Shown here: positions 9,201 to 17,001 of the stretch, piece by piece
Layout of the letters: each line of letters opens with the position of its first letter
Numbering within the stretch: the first letter of the stretch is position 1
Origin: Saccharothrix sp. NRRL B-16314
GTDB taxonomy: Bacteria; Actinomycetota; Actinomycetes; Mycobacteriales; Pseudonocardiaceae
Length of the DNA: 64,000 nt
NCBI RefSeq assembly: GCF_000716595.1
Contig: NZ_JNXC01000008.1
Location: 62,001-126,000, forward strand
Direction of reading: 5' to 3'
Translations under genes and position numbers: made by a program
The notes under the pieces: generated by a model
Seen by the model: only the letters and a program-made list of their open reading frames with translations
What the model was told of the DNA's origin: nothing
Database searches by the model: none

Positions 9201-10260
9201 GCACCGCTGGGAGTTCGGCGACGGCAGCTCCTCCACCGAGGCCGACCCCCGGCACACCTACGCCCGGGTCGGCGACTACCAGGCCAAGCTCACCGTGACC
9301 TACGCCGACGGCGAGACGCAGGTCGTGCCGGTCGCCGTGGAGGTCGGCTGCGCGGTCCCCGACGACCGGGCCACGGTGTGGCTGGGCGAATCGGACTCGG
9401 GCGTGGCCAACGAGGACGTCGGCGCCGGCTGCACGATCAACGACCTGATCGACGACGAAAGCCCGTGGACCGACCACGGCGCCTTCGTCCGGCACGTCAC
9501 CGCGGTCGCCGACCAGCTCCAGCGCGACGGCGTGATCACCAGCCGGGAGAACACCGCGCTGGCCCGCACGGCCGCCGGCTCGGACATCGGCACGGCGGAC
9601 AACACCGGGTACGAGCCCGTCTTCGACGGCACGGCCGAGTCGTTGCGCGGGTGGGTGCAAGCACCGTCGGGATCGTTCTCGATCCAGCCGGACGGTTCGC
9701 TGCGCTCCTCCGGCGGGCTCGGCATGCTGTGGTACGCCCGCAAGCAGTTCGGCGACTTCTCGGTGAAGTTGCAGTTCCGCGACATGTCACCCGAGGGCAC
9801 GCACGCCAACAGCGGCGTGTTCACCAGGTTCCCGGACCCGCGCACCCCGGTGGAGCAACGTCCGCCGGGCAGCTGCGGGACGGTCGGCTCGGCGCGGACG
9901 TCACCCGCGTGGGTGGCGATCTACTGCGGGCACGAGGTCCAGATCTACGACGGCGCGACCGGTGAACCGCAGAAGACCGGGTCGATCTACAACTTCGACC
10001 CGATCGGACCGCCGCCGTCCGGCACGCCCGCCAAGGGCGTCTGGAACGACTACGAGATCCGTGTCGTCAGACAGCACTACACGATCATCCGCGACGGTGT
10101 GGTGATCAACGAGTTCGACAACGCACCCGGCAAGCAGTCGTCCCGGGCGGGCGATCCGCCGACGGACCTGCGCCAGTTCGCCGCGGGCTTCCTCGGCCTG
10201 CAGAACCACGGCGCCAACGATGTGATCGACTTCCGCAACATCCGAGTGCGGTCCCGGTAG
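6295..10260 (+). CDS. Giant secreted mosaic: ThuA, F5/8C, glucose/sorbosone dehydrogenase, PKD, shared module, DUF1080
   Basis: 1321 residues with a signal peptide (about 1-37) and an AAGGAG ribosome site. In order: the first half of a ThuA-like (type 1 glutamine amidotransferase-like) domain at about 52-158; a discoidin/F5-8C carbohydrate-binding domain at about 159-300; the second half of ThuA at about 311-418; a glucose/sorbosone-dehydrogenase-type beta-propeller at about 424-936, with features such as 'NEEGLLGIVPDPGF' and 'CCHAGGGMAFD'; a PKD domain at about 943-1017; a Cys-containing module at about 1019-1103; and a C-terminal DUF1080 (concanavalin-like, 3-keto-disaccharide hydrolase family) domain at 1106-1321. 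The presumed role is extracellular oxidation or hydrolysis of sugars. ThuA and DUF1080 proteins are linked to 3-keto-sugar metabolism. The insertion of F5/8C into ThuA is an inference from domain order. Confidence 0.85.
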   Translation: MRPGISSGGRRGRRALSAVTAAVVLIGGSPGYATASPAVPSPPTTTAAAPTSVLVFHGPADEQQDPVARATQAFRDIGAANGITVDESSDPAAFTADNLAGYRGVVFLSAAGVTFSRDQEAVLRDYMKAGGGFLGVADAAKAQPESAWFTGLIGTRPVGTNATPETVNAVTASGENPPNETKEMLADGKPETKWLVRSQTPWAAYRLPAAVAVNRYALTSANDAPGRDPKDWTLQGSADGTTWTDLDRQTGQAFQERYQSRTFTIAEPRSFQHYRLSVTANSGEPITQLADLRLFSGDPTPVPDPDVHRSVVNLVDRQHPANEGLPLNITRSDRWYNWTPSPVGTVHAVAQVEERHYDPGPGANGPFHPVSWCRDYEGGRSFYTGMGHTEDGYGEDAFRRHLTGALQWTTGLVRGDCQATIAANYRIERLTAANQTGRLDQIGEPHGLTVTPDGTVLYVGKAACPTGPVVDWADPEVGLGCGTIHQFEPATKQVKLLATLPVMGNRGSGTELVKNEEGLLGIVPDPGFAANGRLYVYWMPHDTVDREKRTGKRTVSRLTYDHTSQTIDLATRKDLLQWEVQQHSCCHAGGGMAFDAKGNLYVGSGDSNSSLGSQGYSGNNWTAEWQGLSFQDARRTAGNTNDLNGKILRIHPEPDGTYTIPPGNLFAPGVEKTRPEIYVMGVRNISRLQVDPVTQWLTAAWVGPDANVPSPELGPAKYETATIITEAGNHGWPYCMGNKQPYRDRSTTDATVLTGWYDCDAPKNHSPRNTGLVDLPPVKNNMIWYAPGGGGPVFPARPDGSGIPTYNPADATYTQPYLRGGGQAIMTGPTYHRELVDTGSGVAWPEYWDDKWFIGDQSNSANRVAVTVDPAGVPTAAPPPFAETLRAIIPGGLGNDRVQSWMDAKFGRDGALYLLDYGGGFFSLHANQKLVRITYRGGAKTPAPAATSVAVQDKPLTVAFTGSRSGGVSHRWEFGDGSSSTEADPRHTYARVGDYQAKLTVTYADGETQVVPVAVEVGCAVPDDRATVWLGESDSGVANEDVGAGCTINDLIDDESPWTDHGAFVRHVTAVADQLQRDGVITSRENTALARTAAGSDIGTADNTGYEPVFDGTAESLRGWVQAPSGSFSIQPDGSLRSSGGLGMLWYARKQFGDFSVKLQFRDMSPEGTHANSGVFTRFPDPRTPVEQRPPGSCGTVGSARTSPAWVAIYCGHEVQIYDGATGEPQKTGSIYNFDPIGPPPSGTPAKGVWNDYEIRVVRQHYTIIRDGVVINEFDNAPGKQSSRAGDPPTDLRQFAAGFLGLQNHGANDVIDFRNIRVRSR

Positions 10261-10284
10261 CCGAGCGCTCAGGGAAGGTGCAGC

Positions 10285-11811
10285 ATGTTCCGACGTCCGA
10301 CCGCCGCGGTGGCCGCCGCCTTGATGTGGGTGTCCCTGACCGCCGTCATACCGGCTTCCGCCCTGCCCGCCGCTCCCGTCCACGCCCAGGAACAGGTGCT
10401 GACCTGGACGGCTGACAACGACATCACCCGCTACAAGTCCGCGCCGACGACCGCGGCGGCGGGCGTGACGAAGATCGTCTTCGAGAACAGCGAGGCGACC
10501 GGCAACACGACGGGGATGCCGCACACCCTCACCTTCGACACCGCCACCCCCGGCTACAACCAGGACGTGGCGCTGAACATCCTCGCCAACCCGTTCGACG
10601 CGCAGAACGGCAGGCACGAGGCGACGGTCACGCTCACGCCCGGCAAGTACCGGTACCTGTGCACGATCCCCGGCCACGGCACGATGGCCGGCGAGTTCAC
10701 CGTGACCGCCGGGGACGAGGACACCACCGCGCCGACCGTGACGGCGGAGGTCACCGGTCGGAAGAACTCCGCCGGCGACTTCGTCGGGGAGGCCACGGTC
10801 ACCGTGACCGCCTCGGACGCGGGCTCCGGGGTGGCACTGGTCGAGCACGAGGTGGACGACACCGGTTTCGTGCCGCACACCCAACCCGTCCGGGTCACCG
10901 CGATCGGCGACCACTCCGTGCAGTACCGCGCGACCGACCGGGCGGGCAACACCTCCGAGATCGGATCGGTGTCGTTCCGGGTGGTGCAGCCGCCTTCCGA
11001 CTCGACGCCGCCCGAGGTGTCCGCCGACGTCGCCGGGACGAAGGACGCCGAAGGCCGTTACGTCGGCAAGGCCACCGTCACCGTCACCGCGACGGACCCG
11101 GAATCCGGGGTCCGCAGCCGTGAGTACCAGCTGCACTCCGGACCGTGGACCGCTTACACCGCACCGTTCGAGGTCACCGCGCCCGGTTCGCACATGGTCC
11201 ACTACCGGGCGACCGACAACGCGGGGAACGTCTCGCCCGAGGGCATGGTCGCCTTCACCGTCGTCGCACCGCCCGGCGACACCACGCCACCGTCGACCTC
11301 CGCGGTGGTGTCCGGTGCGACGAACCCCGACGGCGACTACGTCGACAGCGCGACGGTGACGATCACCGCGACGGACCCGGAGTCCGGCGTGGACCGGGTC
11401 GAGTACGCAGTGGACGGCGGTGGGTGGACCGCCTACTCGTCGGCGGTCGTGGTCGGCACCGCGGGCACGCACGCGGTGAGGTACCGGGCCACCGACAAGG
11501 CCGGCAACACGGCCGCGGAGAAATCGGTCACCCTCACCGTGGTCGAGCCGGGCGGGGACGCCTGCCCCGACTCCGACACCCGCGCGACCGTGATCATCGG
11601 ACAGGACGACACCGGCGTCCCGAACACCGACACCGGCAACGGCTGCACCGTCAGCGACCTCGTCGACCAGGACGGCCGGTACGCCGACCACGGCGCGTTC
11701 GTCCGGCACGTCGACCTGGTCACCTCCGACCTGGTGGCCAGGGGCGTGCTCACCTCCAGGGAGCAGAGCGCCATCGTGCGCGCTGCCTCGCGATCCGACA
11801 TCGGCGAGTAG
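10285..11811 (+). CDS. Secreted cupredoxin with three Ig-like repeats and shared C-terminal module
   Basis: 508 residues with a signal peptide (about 1-34). A plastocyanin-type cupredoxin domain (about 35-144) shows type-1 copper ligands: His in 'MPHTL', and Cys, His and Met in 'CTIPGHGTMAG'. Three consecutive Ig-like/OmpL47-type repeats of about 92 residues follow (about 145-238, 239-330, 332-423), each beginning near 'DTTPP' and ending in 'YRATDxAGNxS'. The last 77 residues match a module in the preceding mosaic protein at 42 of 77 positions without gaps. Its position after the laccase and sugar dehydrogenase suggests it is an electron carrier between the dehydrogenase and a copper oxidase (inference). 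It follows the previous stop by 24 bases, so co-transcription is likely. Confidence 0.88.
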   Translation: MFRRPTAAVAAALMWVSLTAVIPASALPAAPVHAQEQVLTWTADNDITRYKSAPTTAAAGVTKIVFENSEATGNTTGMPHTLTFDTATPGYNQDVALNILANPFDAQNGRHEATVTLTPGKYRYLCTIPGHGTMAGEFTVTAGDEDTTAPTVTAEVTGRKNSAGDFVGEATVTVTASDAGSGVALVEHEVDDTGFVPHTQPVRVTAIGDHSVQYRATDRAGNTSEIGSVSFRVVQPPSDSTPPEVSADVAGTKDAEGRYVGKATVTVTATDPESGVRSREYQLHSGPWTAYTAPFEVTAPGSHMVHYRATDNAGNVSPEGMVAFTVVAPPGDTTPPSTSAVVSGATNPDGDYVDSATVTITATDPESGVDRVEYAVDGGGWTAYSSAVVVGTAGTHAVRYRATDKAGNTAAEKSVTLTVVEPGGDACPDSDTRATVIIGQDDTGVPNTDTGNGCTVSDLVDQDGRYADHGAFVRHVDLVTSDLVARGVLTSREQSAIVRAASRSDIGE

Positions 11812-11840
11812 TTCCCCACACAGCAGCAGGGAGAATCGAG

Positions 11841-12809
11841 ATGGGTAGCCGGACCGCATCCGCGCTCGCGACCGTGAGCGCCATCGTCACCGCGTCGGTG
11901 ATGTGCACCGCCCAGAACGCCCACGCGGACCTGGTGATGTACTGCGTCGGCAGCGGCGGGGCCGTCACGGTGCCCAGCGACCTGTACGTGCCGCCGGGTG
12001 AGTCGTGCTCGCTGCAAGGAACCACCGTCACCGGCAACGTCCGCGTGGCCGCCGGCGCCAACCTCGTGATCGACGGCGGCACGGTCAACGGCGCGGTGCA
12101 GGTCGCGGCCGACGGCTACTTCGACTCGACCGACACCAGGGTCGACGGCCGCATCACCCTGGCGGCCGGCGGTTTCGGGTTGTTCCTGAACAACACCGAC
12201 GCCGGCGGAGTGGTCGTCGAGCCGAAGGGCTCGGCCACGATCGAGGGCTTCCTGTTCGCCGAGCAGGGCTCGAAGGTCGACGGCGACGTCACCGCGGGCG
12301 TCGGTGAGGTCAGCGTGACGGGCAGCGAGATCACCGGCAACGTCAGCACCAACGCGGCGTACTTCACCGATCTGCACGACACGTTCGTGGACGGGACGCT
12401 GTCGGTGCTGAACAACGCCACCGGCAGCGTCGTCTGCGGCTCCGCGGTCGGCGGCCGGGCCACGTTCGCCGGCAACCTCGGCGGCGTGCAGCTCGGCCCG
12501 AACGGCGGTCTCGACAGCTGCGCCTCCGGTGGCTACTTCGCCAGGGACGTCGCCATCTCGAACACGACGGCGGGCCGCACGACGCTGGACGACAACATCG
12601 TCAACGGCGCCCTGCGCCTGACCGCGAACAACCCGGTGGCCGAGGTGGCGGCCAACAACAGCATCCGGGGCGGGATCGTCGGCGACCACACCGCGCCGTC
12701 GCCGTCCGCCACGGCCGACGGCGCTCGTGGCACCGCCGAGGAACGTGCCCGCGAACGCCGTGCCCAGGCCGGCGCGTCCACGGCGGCGAAGGGCGCGGCA
12801 CAGCTCTGA
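11841..12809 (+). CDS. Secreted beta-helix/adhesin-like repeat protein of unknown function
   Basis: 322 residues from ATG 11841 with a GGGAG ribosome site. A signal peptide covers about 1-30, and two Cys are near residues 35 and 55. The body consists of repeated short beta-strand units with Val-x-Gly-Asn/Asp-Val turns ('GTTVTGNVRV', 'VDGRITLA', 'ITGNVS'), the pattern of a polymer-forming (bactofilin-like) or right-handed helical fold. The tail is Ala/Arg-rich and charged. It starts 29 bases after the cupredoxin gene and is probably the last gene of the laccase operon. No catalytic motif is seen. Confidence 0.75.
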   Translation: MGSRTASALATVSAIVTASVMCTAQNAHADLVMYCVGSGGAVTVPSDLYVPPGESCSLQGTTVTGNVRVAAGANLVIDGGTVNGAVQVAADGYFDSTDTRVDGRITLAAGGFGLFLNNTDAGGVVVEPKGSATIEGFLFAEQGSKVDGDVTAGVGEVSVTGSEITGNVSTNAAYFTDLHDTFVDGTLSVLNNATGSVVCGSAVGGRATFAGNLGGVQLGPNGGLDSCASGGYFARDVAISNTTAGRTTLDDNIVNGALRLTANNPVAEVAANNSIRGGIVGDHTAPSPSATADGARGTAEERARERRAQAGASTAAKGAAQL

Positions 12810-13420
12810 AGTTCCGGCCGCGTTACCGCACGGCACAGCAGCAAGGGGTTGTCACCGCGAGGATGAGGGGTGGTCGGCAGCCGAACGGAGACGGCCGGCT
12901 GTCCGACCACGGTCCCACGACGGTCGAGGCCGTGGTCCGCGCCGGGCACGCGTCCGACACGTCCCTGTGGAGCCCGCCGCGCCCGCTCCCCGGCATCGCG
13001 GCGGGCTCCACGCACGGCGTCATCCGCGTCGGCCACGCGGCACGACGGGCACGCCGTGAAGTTCGCCGACACCGCCGTGGACACCGTCGAGCGGATGGGC
13101 GATCCGGCTGACCTGTCGGCTCACGGTGCGCGTGGCGGTCGCGGCGCGCTCGGCACGCCACTGTGGACCGTGCGCGCAGCACCGTGCACCTGGTCGCGTC
13201 CGACATCAGTTCGGGGCGCTCAGCCTCAAGTGAGAGCGGCCCTGACCCCAGCATGTCCTCACTGAACGTGACGTGGGACCGCCTCGGGTTGATGACGTTC
13301 GGCCACGAACGGGGGTGGCCGCCGTGACTGTTGCGACTTCCGGCATACCCGAGGTGTAGAGAGGGTTTGACCGGTTCTGTGCGGGACTCGACCGCCGCTG
13401 CGCGGTGGAAGGTGGTCACG
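12810..13420. other. 610-base stretch without a convincing gene
   Basis: Several overlapping frames are open here, but none combines a ribosome site, a sensible amino-acid composition and third-position GC bias over its whole length. Fragments such as 'VKFADTAVDTVERMGDPADL' suggest a decayed gene rather than an active one, though this is weak. The promoter for the DUF692 operon should lie near the right end. Confidence 0.4.
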
Positions 13421-14047
13421 ATGGCGGGCAGCACGAACGATCGGGGTAACGGTGGGTTGACCGAGAAGCAGGCGGCGCTCTTCCTCACCGGCGGTCCTGC
13501 CGGCAGCGAGAAGCGCCAGGGCAGCCACGAGGCAGGTGGCATTCGCCGGCCCACGAACCTGAACCGGGAAGTGCTCGAACTGCACGTGTGCATGGGGCTG
13601 AACGCCTGCATGTACCACGACGCGCTCCGCGTCGCGGTGCTTCCCGGCACGGGCAGCTGCGCCACCGCGTTGCACGTCTGCCACGGCGAAAACGACTGCC
13701 GGGGACAGGGCGGGTGCGGTTACACCGGCAGCGAGTTCGAGCAGACCAAGCCGGGTGACCAGTCGTGCAGGTACAACGGCAGTTGCGCGAGTCCCATCAA
13801 CGAGTGCCGGGTGGCGTCGGCCGGGCCGTTCAAGGGGACCAGCGTGTGGAAGCTGGCGCGCAAGCGGTTCGAGGCCCGCTTGTGGGACGCCGGCGTGGCG
13901 TTCGGACCGGCGCCCGGCGAGGGTTGCCGCAACGACCTCGTGCCGGAGTACGAGTCGGACCGCGCGAAGCTGTTCGCGGACATGACCGCGAAGCCGAAGA
14001 CGCCCCGGAAACCCCACGTGCTGCCGCGTTACGTCGGCCGTGCCTGA
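13421..14047 (+). CDS. Cysteine-rich protein, putative substrate or partner of the DUF692 enzyme
   Basis: 208 residues from ATG 13421, which follows GGAAGG by 9 bases; the longer open frame upstream has no ribosome site. It has ten cysteines, at 57, 63, 80, 87, 93, 99, 116, 122, 129 and 169, nine of them within 73 residues. Patterns are 'HVCMGLNAC', '[13 protein letters not shown]' and 'CRYNGSC'. Genes directly preceding a DUF692/DUF2063 pair often encode Cys-rich precursor peptides (bufferins, methanobactin-like and HvfA-type). The spacing of Cys in small CxG/NxC units fits modification of Cys by an MNIO enzyme. Unlike bufferins it lacks an N-terminal signal peptide and is longer, with a basic C-terminal third, so it may be a cytoplasmic partner rather than a secreted product. 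Its stop overlaps the next ATG (ATGA). Confidence 0.78.
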   Translation: MAGSTNDRGNGGLTEKQAALFLTGGPAGSEKRQGSHEAGGIRRPTNLNREVLELHVCMGLNACMYHDALRVAVLPGTGSCATALHVCHGENDCRGQGGCGYTGSEFEQTKPGDQSCRYNGSCASPINECRVASAGPFKGTSVWKLARKRFEARLWDAGVAFGPAPGEGCRNDLVPEYESDRAKLFADMTAKPKTPRKPHVLPRYVGRA

Positions 14048-14883
14048 TGCCCGGACCTGACCGGCTCGGCCTGCCGGACCTGGGCTTCGGCGTCGGCCTA
14101 CGCGCCAGGCACGCCGACCAGGTGCTGCGCGAGCCGTCCCGGGTCGACTGGTTCGAGGTCATCACCGAGAACGTCCTGGACAACGGCGGCTACGCCCGGT
14201 ACCTGCTCGACGAGGTCGCCGAGCGGTTCCCGGTCGCGCTGCACGGTGTCTCGCTGTCGATCGGGAGCACCGACCCGCTCGACCTGGACTACCTGGAACG
14301 GGTGGGCCGGCTGGCCGACGGTGTCGGCGCCGCGTGGGTGTCGGACCACCTGTGCTGGACCGGGGTGCTCGGGGTGAACACGCACGACCTGCTGCCGCTG
14401 CCGCTCACCGAGGAGTCGCTGCGCCACGTGGTGCGCCGGGTGCGCGTGGCGCAGGACGTGCTGGAACGGCCGCTGGTCCTGGAGAATCCCAGCACCTACC
14501 TGGGTTTCGCCGAGTCGACCGTGCCGGAGTCGGAGTTCCTGGCGCGGTTGGCCGAGGAGTCCGGCTGCGGGTTGCTGCTGGACGTGAACAACGTGTACGT
14601 GTCGGCGGTCAACCACGAGTTCGACCCCTACGACTACATCCGCGCGCTGCCCGTCGACCGGATCGTGCACCTGCACCTGGCCGGGCACACCGACTGCGGC
14701 ACGCACCTGATCGACACGCACGACCAGCCGGTGGCCGACCCGGTGTGGGACCTGTACGCGTTCACCACCGACCGGCTGCCCGCGATGTCGGTCCTGCTCG
14801 AGTGGGACGACCGCATCCCGCCGTTCCCGGTGCTGGCCGCCGAGCTCGACAAGGCGCGGGAGCGGACCGCCGGTGCCGGCTGA
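14047..14883 (+). CDS. DUF692 multinuclear non-haem iron oxidase (MNIO; BufB/MbnB/TglH family)
   Basis: 278 residues, a TIM-barrel family of the usual length. Family hallmarks are all present: 'HGVSLSIGS' (about 65-73), 'SDHLCW' (about 98), 'ENPSTY' (about 150), '[13 protein letters not shown]' (about 178), 'HLHLAGH' (about 210), the following 'DTHD' and the late 'LEWDD'. The His, Asp and Glu of these motifs bind two or three irons. Known members modify Cys (oxazolone/thioamide, thiooxazole or excision chemistry) on a peptide substrate with help from a partner protein. Here the likely substrate is the upstream 10-Cys protein and the partner is the downstream DUF2063-like protein. The start overlaps the upstream stop by ATGA, and its end overlaps the next gene by 11 bases, indicating translational coupling. 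Confidence 0.93.
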   Translation: MPGPDRLGLPDLGFGVGLRARHADQVLREPSRVDWFEVITENVLDNGGYARYLLDEVAERFPVALHGVSLSIGSTDPLDLDYLERVGRLADGVGAAWVSDHLCWTGVLGVNTHDLLPLPLTEESLRHVVRRVRVAQDVLERPLVLENPSTYLGFAESTVPESEFLARLAEESGCGLLLDVNNVYVSAVNHEFDPYDYIRALPVDRIVHLHLAGHTDCGTHLIDTHDQPVADPVWDLYAFTTDRLPAMSVLLEWDDRIPPFPVLAAELDKARERTAGAG

Positions 14884-15679
14884 GCGGTTGCGCGGGCTCC
14901 AGGCGTGGTTGCAGGGCGCGATCCTGGACCCGGAGGGCACCGGTGACGTGGCGGACGTCCTGGTGGGGACGGCCCGGCTGCCCGCGGCCCGACGGCTGGC
15001 GATCTACCAGCACGGCTACCTCACCCGGTTGCTCGGCTGCCTGGGCGCGCACTACCCGGTGGCCCGGCACCTGCTCGGCGCCGACCTGTTCGACGGGTTC
15101 GCCCGGGACTACCTGTGCGCCCGCCCCTCGCGCAGCTACACGTTGGAAGCCCTCGGCGCCGGCTTCGCCGAACACCTGGCCGCCACCCGTCCGGATGTGA
15201 CGGAAGGAGAGCGGGAGCCGTGGATCGACCTGCTGTTCGACGTCGTCCGGTTCGAGCGGGCGTTCACCGAGGCGCACGCCGCGGCCGGCGCGGAGTTCCG
15301 CGGACCGCCGCCGGCCGCGCCGGAGCCGCAGGACGAGGATTGGGCCGGCACGTCAGTGTCCACTGTGGAGTGCTTGCGGCTGGTGCGAGCGGGTTTCCCG
15401 GTGCACACCTTCGCCGTCGCGGTGCGCGCCCGCCACGACCCGCCGCTGCCGCCGCCGGGAGAGGTCCGGTTGGTGTTGTCGCGCACCGACTTCGTGGTGA
15501 CGGTGACCGAACTGGACGAACCGCGCTTCCGGCTGCTGGCGGCACTGCGGGCCGGCACGCCCCTGGGTCGGGCCGGTGTCGACGCCGGGCTGGCCCCGCA
15601 CGAAACGGCCGTGTGCGTGCGCACGTGGCTGGCCGAACGACTGATCGTCGGAATCAACGGAAGGACGCCGCACCGATGA
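14873..15679 (+). CDS. DUF2063/HvfC-like partner protein of the MNIO enzyme
   Basis: 268 residues from GTG 14873. The N-terminal half shows the DUF2063 (HvfC/BufC N-terminal) signature: '[30 protein letters not shown]' region at about 41-70, split by the conserved Tyr-x-x-(Gly/Asn)-Tyr and 'YP' elements. It continues with '[20 protein letters not shown]' at about 78-97. The C-terminal half is less conserved and ends in a winged-helix-like segment, consistent with the peptide-recognition role proposed for these partners. In characterised bufferin and TglHI-type systems the partner brings the substrate to the MNIO enzyme. It overlaps both neighbours (11 bases upstream, ATGA downstream). Confidence 0.85.
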   Translation: MPAERLRGLQAWLQGAILDPEGTGDVADVLVGTARLPAARRLAIYQHGYLTRLLGCLGAHYPVARHLLGADLFDGFARDYLCARPSRSYTLEALGAGFAEHLAATRPDVTEGEREPWIDLLFDVVRFERAFTEAHAAAGAEFRGPPPAAPEPQDEDWAGTSVSTVECLRLVRAGFPVHTFAVAVRARHDPPLPPPGEVRLVLSRTDFVVTVTELDEPRFRLLAALRAGTPLGRAGVDAGLAPHETAVCVRTWLAERLIVGINGRTPHR

Positions 15680-16953
15680 CCGCCACACGACCCGCTGTGC
15701 CCGCAGCGTATTCGATCCCCAGGGCGAACCGACCGATCGACACCGTCGAGTCGCTGTTCTCGCACCTCTACGACGCGGCCAAGTTGGAGCTGTCGACCAT
15801 TCCGCTGTACCTGTACGCCGCGTACTCGATCAAGACGCAGAACGTGTCGCAGTGGTCGTCCGGGCCCGGCGCGTTCCGGTTGATCAAGAGCATCGTGGTG
15901 GAGGAGATGCTGCACCTGTCCCTCGTGCGCAACCTGATCGTGGCCATCGGGTACGGCGACCAGATCAAGTTCGACCACGCGAAGTTCGTGCCCGCGTACC
16001 CCGAGCCGATGTTGTTCCGGGTGCCGGAGCTGGAGCTGAAGCTGGCCCCGCTGACCACGGACCTGGTGCAGGACGTGTTCATGCCGCTGGAGCTCCCGGC
16101 GAAGGTGGACGCGCCGCCGGAAGCGGGCGAGTACCAGACGATCGGCCAGTTCTACAAGGCGATCTTCGACGGCTTCCAGCGGCTGTGCGGTGTCGACCCG
16201 GGGAAGCCGACCCGGGTGGACCCGGACCGGGAGAGGGAGTTGTTCGCCCACAACCGGCTGGACCTCCAGTACATCAACACCTACTGGAACGAGGGTGGCG
16301 GTGGTGCGCCGGTCGTCGTGCACGACCTGCACACCGCGCTCAGCGCGATCAATGTGATCGTGGAGCAGGGCGAGGGCACCGATCCGGACCACCAGGAGGT
16401 GCCGGTCTACCCGGAGGACCCGGTGGCGAAGCAGCAGCCGGGACTGGTCGAGGCGCCGCACTACGTGAAGTTCAAGCGCATCGCCGACGGTTGGGAGCTG
16501 ATCGGGGACGTCTACCCGGTGCCGGAGAACCCGCGCGTGGCGGACTACCCCGAGGGTCCGATCCGCGACCTGGGAAAACTGGCGAGCGCCGCCTACACCT
16601 ACGTGCTCGCCATGCTGGACGAGCTCTACAACACCAGCGGGCAGGACGTGCGGCCGGGCGCGTACAGCCCGCGGTACGGGCTGGAGCGCACGTTCATCGC
16701 GGCGATGCAGGGCCTGCTGTTCGGGGTGATCAAGGAGTTGGTCCGCACACCGATCACCGAGGGCGTCCACGCCGGGATGAACGCCGCGCCGACGTTCGAG
16801 CACTACCGGTTCCCCGAGGGTCGGCCGATGACCGAGCACCTGAAGGAGATGTGCGAGCGGGTGCTGCCGCACTACCCGGCGCTCGGTGGCGACAACAGCG
16901 TGCTCTGGCTGATCAGCAAGCAGATGCCCGAGCTCCACGCACCCCACCACTAG
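15676..16953 (+). CDS. Ferritin-like di-iron protein of the VioB/iminophenylpyruvate-dimer-synthase type
   Basis: 425 residues from ATG 15676. Near the N-terminus it has the ferritin-like helices found in VioB and its paralogues: 'AAKLELSTIPLYLYAAYSI' (about 35-53) and 'VVEEMLHLSLVRNL' (about 75-88), supplying Glu and ExxH metal ligands. VioB and RebD use this domain in indole-3-pyruvate imine dimer formation, but most family members are uncharacterised. It is the fourth gene of the DUF692 operon, which suggests an iron-dependent oxidative step or iron/copper storage linked to the Cys-rich protein (inference). No violacein-type genes are nearby. A bidirectional terminator follows. Confidence 0.85.
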   Translation: MTATRPAVPAAYSIPRANRPIDTVESLFSHLYDAAKLELSTIPLYLYAAYSIKTQNVSQWSSGPGAFRLIKSIVVEEMLHLSLVRNLIVAIGYGDQIKFDHAKFVPAYPEPMLFRVPELELKLAPLTTDLVQDVFMPLELPAKVDAPPEAGEYQTIGQFYKAIFDGFQRLCGVDPGKPTRVDPDRERELFAHNRLDLQYINTYWNEGGGGAPVVVHDLHTALSAINVIVEQGEGTDPDHQEVPVYPEDPVAKQQPGLVEAPHYVKFKRIADGWELIGDVYPVPENPRVADYPEGPIRDLGKLASAAYTYVLAMLDELYNTSGQDVRPGAYSPRYGLERTFIAAMQGLLFGVIKELVRTPITEGVHAGMNAAPTFEHYRFPEGRPMTEHLKEMCERVLPHYPALGGDNSVLWLISKQMPELHAPHH

Positions 16954-16962
16954 GGAGTTTGC

Positions 16963-16996
16963 CCGTCCACACCCTCCTGGTGGGGGGTGTGGACGG
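16963..16996. terminator. Bidirectional terminator between convergent genes
   Basis: 15-bp inverted repeat (16963-16977 and 16982-16996, one G-T pair) with a 4-base loop, between the stops at 16953 (+) and 17002 (-). Confidence 0.88.
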
Positions 16997-17001
16997 TGGC
17001 G

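Noticed and set aside
12870..13265. Possible small gene or peptidase remnant in the 12.8-13.4 kb gap
   Set aside because: No ribosome site, Arg/Ser-rich translation, and only weak fragments of recognisable sequence.
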